In this document: positions 10,390-12,780 of the stretch, piece after piece
Numbering within the stretch: position 1 is the stretch's first letter
Layout of the letters: each line of letters opens with the position of its first letter
Assembly: GCA_044344145.1 (NCBI GenBank)
Contig: JBIJDM010000059.1
Location: forward strand, 1 to 12,780
DNA from: JBAXGE01 sp044344145
GTDB lineage: Bacteria; Planctomycetota; Phycisphaerae; WQYP01
Length of the DNA stretch: 12,780 nt
Direction of reading: 5' to 3'
Position numbers and translations under genes: made by a program
The notes under the pieces: model-generated
The model's database searches: none
Seen by the model: the letters and a program-made list of their open reading frames with translations, nothing else
Told to the model about the DNA's origin: nothing

Positions 10390-12780
10390 ATGCGTAATCT
10401 AAAAGCAACGCAGCACCGTTCGAGTGGTTCGGTGATGTTGATGGCGATGTTTTTCATTGCCGTATTCGGTACGTTGGTGGTCAGTGTGATGTCACTGGCC
10501 ATGAGCAATACCCAGTTGGGCGCCGGGCATGAGCGTTCGGTGCGCGCCTTTGCGGCGGCGGAATCGGGGGTGCAGTTTCTGCGTATGAAACTGGATGATC
10601 TGATGACGCAAGCTATACCAAACACCAGTCCAGTACAGTACTACAACCCGAAAATCAAGGCAGGTACGATTGATGCCGCGCTGGCGACCAATTTGTGGAA
10701 GGGCGGTACGGTGGATGGGGCCAATTTTGTGGGCCTGGCCGCCAATCTCGCCACCATGTTAAATACCAATAAGTCAACCATGTTTGTCGGTGGTCGGTCG
10801 GTGACGAATAATGCCGGGACGGTGACGATTCCGCCGGTAGCATTTGGGGGCAGTGCGGAACGGGGCCAGTTCATGCTGGCGCTGCAACCGGATACCACCG
10901 ATGCCCGCATCATCAATGCCTATAGCGTCGGCCAGTACAACGGGATCAAACGGTCGGTGCAATTTTCCTTCAAATTGGAAAAGGTCTTCAAATATTCGGT
11001 GTATAGCCAGTCCAACATCCAATTGGGTAAGAATGTGGTGGTGGAAGGCGATGTCATGTCCCGGCGCGACCCCAGCGATAGCCGGGTCAGCACCAGCAAT
11101 CCCGAGGTGTGGTGCGTGACGGATTTTGGTTTTTTGAACAATACGCTGGGTAATCCCACTTCGGGCCGGCTGAAAAATTTCCGCGACATGCTGGCCGAAC
11201 TGGATAATCCCGCCACCGCGGGGGCCGGTGCCGCGTACCGTAACCGGATCTATGACAACCGTTTGGATGTGCGCACGACCGCGGCCAAAAATTATTTTGC
11301 CAGCCGCGGTTACACCGACATCAGTGGTGATGGCTACCTTGATGAATACGATCTGTTCCTGGGGTCCTACGGGGCGACCACGAGCAACCCACAGGTTAAC
11401 TTCAGCCAGTTTTCCGGGTCTACCTTTACCGGGGCGACGCTGGACACCCAGTTCTTCGATCTGGTGGATCAGCTTAGTCCACCCTTGGAAACCGGGCTTT
11501 CTCAGCGGGCGGGGTATGATGACGACAAGATCAACAATTTTGACCGCTATGCCAAGGTCAAAGGTTCCATCTCGATGCGGGTGCAGTTGAGCAATTATGG
11601 CGCCAATACCAGTACCAGTCTTCTACGCAAGCAGATCCAAGGGCCCATTGTTCCTGCGGATCCCACGGTACCGCCGGTGACATTTGGGATGTTGGCGGAA
11701 GATATGCCGGATGTGCGTCCGTCCGATTTTGTACCCACGGATGAGGCATATAAAGCCGCCTTGAGCGGGGTATCCTCGGCGAGTTCGTCGCCGATTACCT
11801 TTGCCCCTTTGGATGCCGATGGTAATCCCACGGTTGTGGTTCAGAATACCACACTGGGTGCGGCGATGGCCACGGGGAACCAGCTTACCGATGCCGATTT
11901 GGAGGCGTTGTACAACCAATCCGTGGCCACCGCGCGTTACAGCGGGGTGGTGGGTCAGTCGCGGGCGACCACCCATCCCGAATGGCCCTATGTCAGTCTG
12001 GCAAATTTCAAATCCGCCTACCGTAACGGCCAGACGCTGGTGAATAATAGCAAGAATTATACCACGCCCAAATATACGGTTTCGGAGTCGGTGCCGTATG
12101 GGGTGCAATCGGGTTGGCAGGCCACGTATTCCCGACCCGTGTTCAAAAATGTCACCTTTAAGAATGTGGTGATTCCCTCGGGGCTTAACGCGGTGTTTAT
12201 CAATTGTAAGTTCCAGGACATTACGTATGTGGATATGGTGACCAATGTGACCAAGAATGGCACCACCACAACCAACAAAGATGACGGTATGGCCTGGTCG
12301 AAGCGGATGAAAACCGGATACACCTTTGATGCCAACAATCCGCTGACCGTGACCACCTCGCAGGGTTATGTGGATGGCAACAACATCCGCTTTATGGACT
12401 GCACTTTTGAGGGCGTATTGGTGGCGGCGACGACCACGGCCTACACCCACTTCAGCAATGAGTTCCAGATCAACGGCAAGGCGATATTCAACAATACGTT
12501 TGACCCCAAGTGCACCATTTTGGCGGCCAACACCAACATTGATCTGGGTTCGTACACGCGGCCGGCGAATCAGGACTCGGTCCTCAAAGGCGTGGTGGTG
12601 GCGGGTAATATTGATATCCGCGCCAAAGCGACCGTGGACGGTTCGATTATTGTGCCCGGCGACGGTTCGGGCAATACCACCTTGGGCTGGTTCGGTATGA
12701 CCGACAATAACGAGAGCGATGGCGCCACCCCGGCGGGGGGATATGGCCGTCTGTATATTCGCTACAATCCGACCCGCGCT
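10390..12780 (+). CDS. Giant PilX-like minor pilin with calcium-loop motif and beta-helix-like segments (3' truncated by window)
   Basis: The frame is open for 797 codons from the ATG at 10390 (AGGAG at 10379-10383, six bases upstream) to the window edge, with no stop. The N-terminus looks like PilX/GspK-type pilins: a short basic leader, Gly13, a hydrophobic helix (15-37) and AFAAAESG (53-60), the AAE signature of the PilX N-domain. There is no Glu at +5. Next come IQLGKNVVVEGDV (210-222), an EF-hand/dockerin-like loop DISGDGYLDEYD (310-321), a second acidic segment YDDDKINNFDRY (376-387), a Ser/Thr/Pro-rich middle, then repeated short beta-strand patterns (VFKNVTFKNVVI, 584-595; IRFMDCTFEGVLV, 666-678; VLKGVVVAGNIDI, 731-743; ATVDGSIIV, 747-755) typical of right-handed beta-helices. 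Normal PilX is under 200 residues. It follows the pilV-like gene by 24 bases. A tip adhesin or pseudopilin role is inference. Confidence 0.75.
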   Translation, partial: MRNLKATQHRSSGSVMLMAMFFIAVFGTLVVSVMSLAMSNTQLGAGHERSVRAFAAAESGVQFLRMKLDDLMTQAIPNTSPVQYYNPKIKAGTIDAALATNLWKGGTVDGANFVGLAANLATMLNTNKSTMFVGGRSVTNNAGTVTIPPVAFGGSAERGQFMLALQPDTTDARIINAYSVGQYNGIKRSVQFSFKLEKVFKYSVYSQSNIQLGKNVVVEGDVMSRRDPSDSRVSTSNPEVWCVTDFGFLNNTLGNPTSGRLKNFRDMLAELDNPATAGAGAAYRNRIYDNRLDVRTTAAKNYFASRGYTDISGDGYLDEYDLFLGSYGATTSNPQVNFSQFSGSTFTGATLDTQFFDLVDQLSPPLETGLSQRAGYDDDKINNFDRYAKVKGSISMRVQLSNYGANTSTSLLRKQIQGPIVPADPTVPPVTFGMLAEDMPDVRPSDFVPTDEAYKAALSGVSSASSSPITFAPLDADGNPTVVVQNTTLGAAMATGNQLTDADLEALYNQSVATARYSGVVGQSRATTHPEWPYVSLANFKSAYRNGQTLVNNSKNYTTPKYTVSESVPYGVQSGWQATYSRPVFKNVTFKNVVIPSGLNAVFINCKFQDITYVDMVTNVTKNGTTTTNKDDGMAWSKRMKTGYTFDANNPLTVTTSQGYVDGNNIRFMDCTFEGVLVAATTTAYTHFSNEFQINGKAIFNNTFDPKCTILAANTNIDLGSYTRPANQDSVLKGVVVAGNIDIRAKATVDGSIIVPGDGSGNTTLGWFGMTDNNESDGATPAGGYGRLYIRYNPTRA
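11317..11352 (+). other. Codons of an EF-hand/dockerin-like calcium loop
   Basis: These 12 codons encode DISGDGYLDEYD. Asp at loop position 1, Ser at 3, Asp at 5, Gly at 6, Leu at 8 and Asp at 9 fit the EF-hand loop; position 12 is Asp instead of the canonical Glu, as in dockerin-like loops. Calcium binding is inferred from the pattern. Confidence 0.6.

Overview
The window is dominated by one co-directional, plus-strand type IV pilus (T4P) assembly cluster: pilM, pilN, pilO, two tandem PilP/GspC-like paralogues, pilB, pilT and pilC. After a 180-base gap it continues with two minor-pilin-type genes, one PilV/MshD-like and one very large PilX-like gene that runs off the right edge. Upstream lie the Pro/Thr/Ala-rich C-terminal tail of an unidentified protein and a dCMP-deaminase-family gene. 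I see no mobile elements, CRISPR arrays, tRNAs or rRNAs, and no gene-free stretch longer than about 190 bases.

The DNA is moderately GC-rich and coding is dense, with clear Shine-Dalgarno sequences before most genes. A didermic, T4aP-like bacterium is implied, because PilM, PilN, PilO and PilP form the alignment complex that connects the inner-membrane motor to an outer-membrane secretin. The unusually large PilX-type protein with a calcium-loop motif and beta-helix-like stretches, and the bitopic rather than lipoprotein PilP-like proteins, remind me of Planctomycetota (Phycisphaerae-like). That placement is a guess from memory and has not been tested by any search.

Layout: 2-121, 3' end of an unknown gene; 142-588, deaminase; 589-775, non-coding with candidate promoters; 776-9546, the pil motor and alignment operon, with gaps of 21 to 50 bases and one 4-base overlap; 9547-9726, a leader with a stem-loop and a candidate second promoter; 9727-10365, PilV/MshD-like prepilin; 10390-12780, PilX-like giant minor pilin, 3'-truncated by the window.

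How the parts work together (established for the families): PilM (cytoplasmic, actin-like) binds the N-terminal tail of PilN. PilN and PilO form a periplasmic heterodimer that recruits a PilP-type protein, which reaches the secretin. PilB powers extension and PilT retraction, through the membrane platform PilC. Minor pilins prime the fibre and often sit at its tip. The secretin (PilQ), prepilin peptidase (PilD) and major pilin are not in the window.

The least ordinary features are (i) the duplicated PilP/GspC-like gene, (ii) three copies of a short motif (VDELLPG and a variant) in a long, probably disordered N-terminal extension of PilB, (iii) an apparently degenerate MshEN region in PilB, and (iv) a minor pilin of at least 797 residues carrying a dockerin/EF-hand-like calcium loop and beta-helix-like segments, a candidate tip adhesin. 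None of these amounts to a wholly new system on sequence alone. Together they suggest a lineage-specific variant of the T4P machine.
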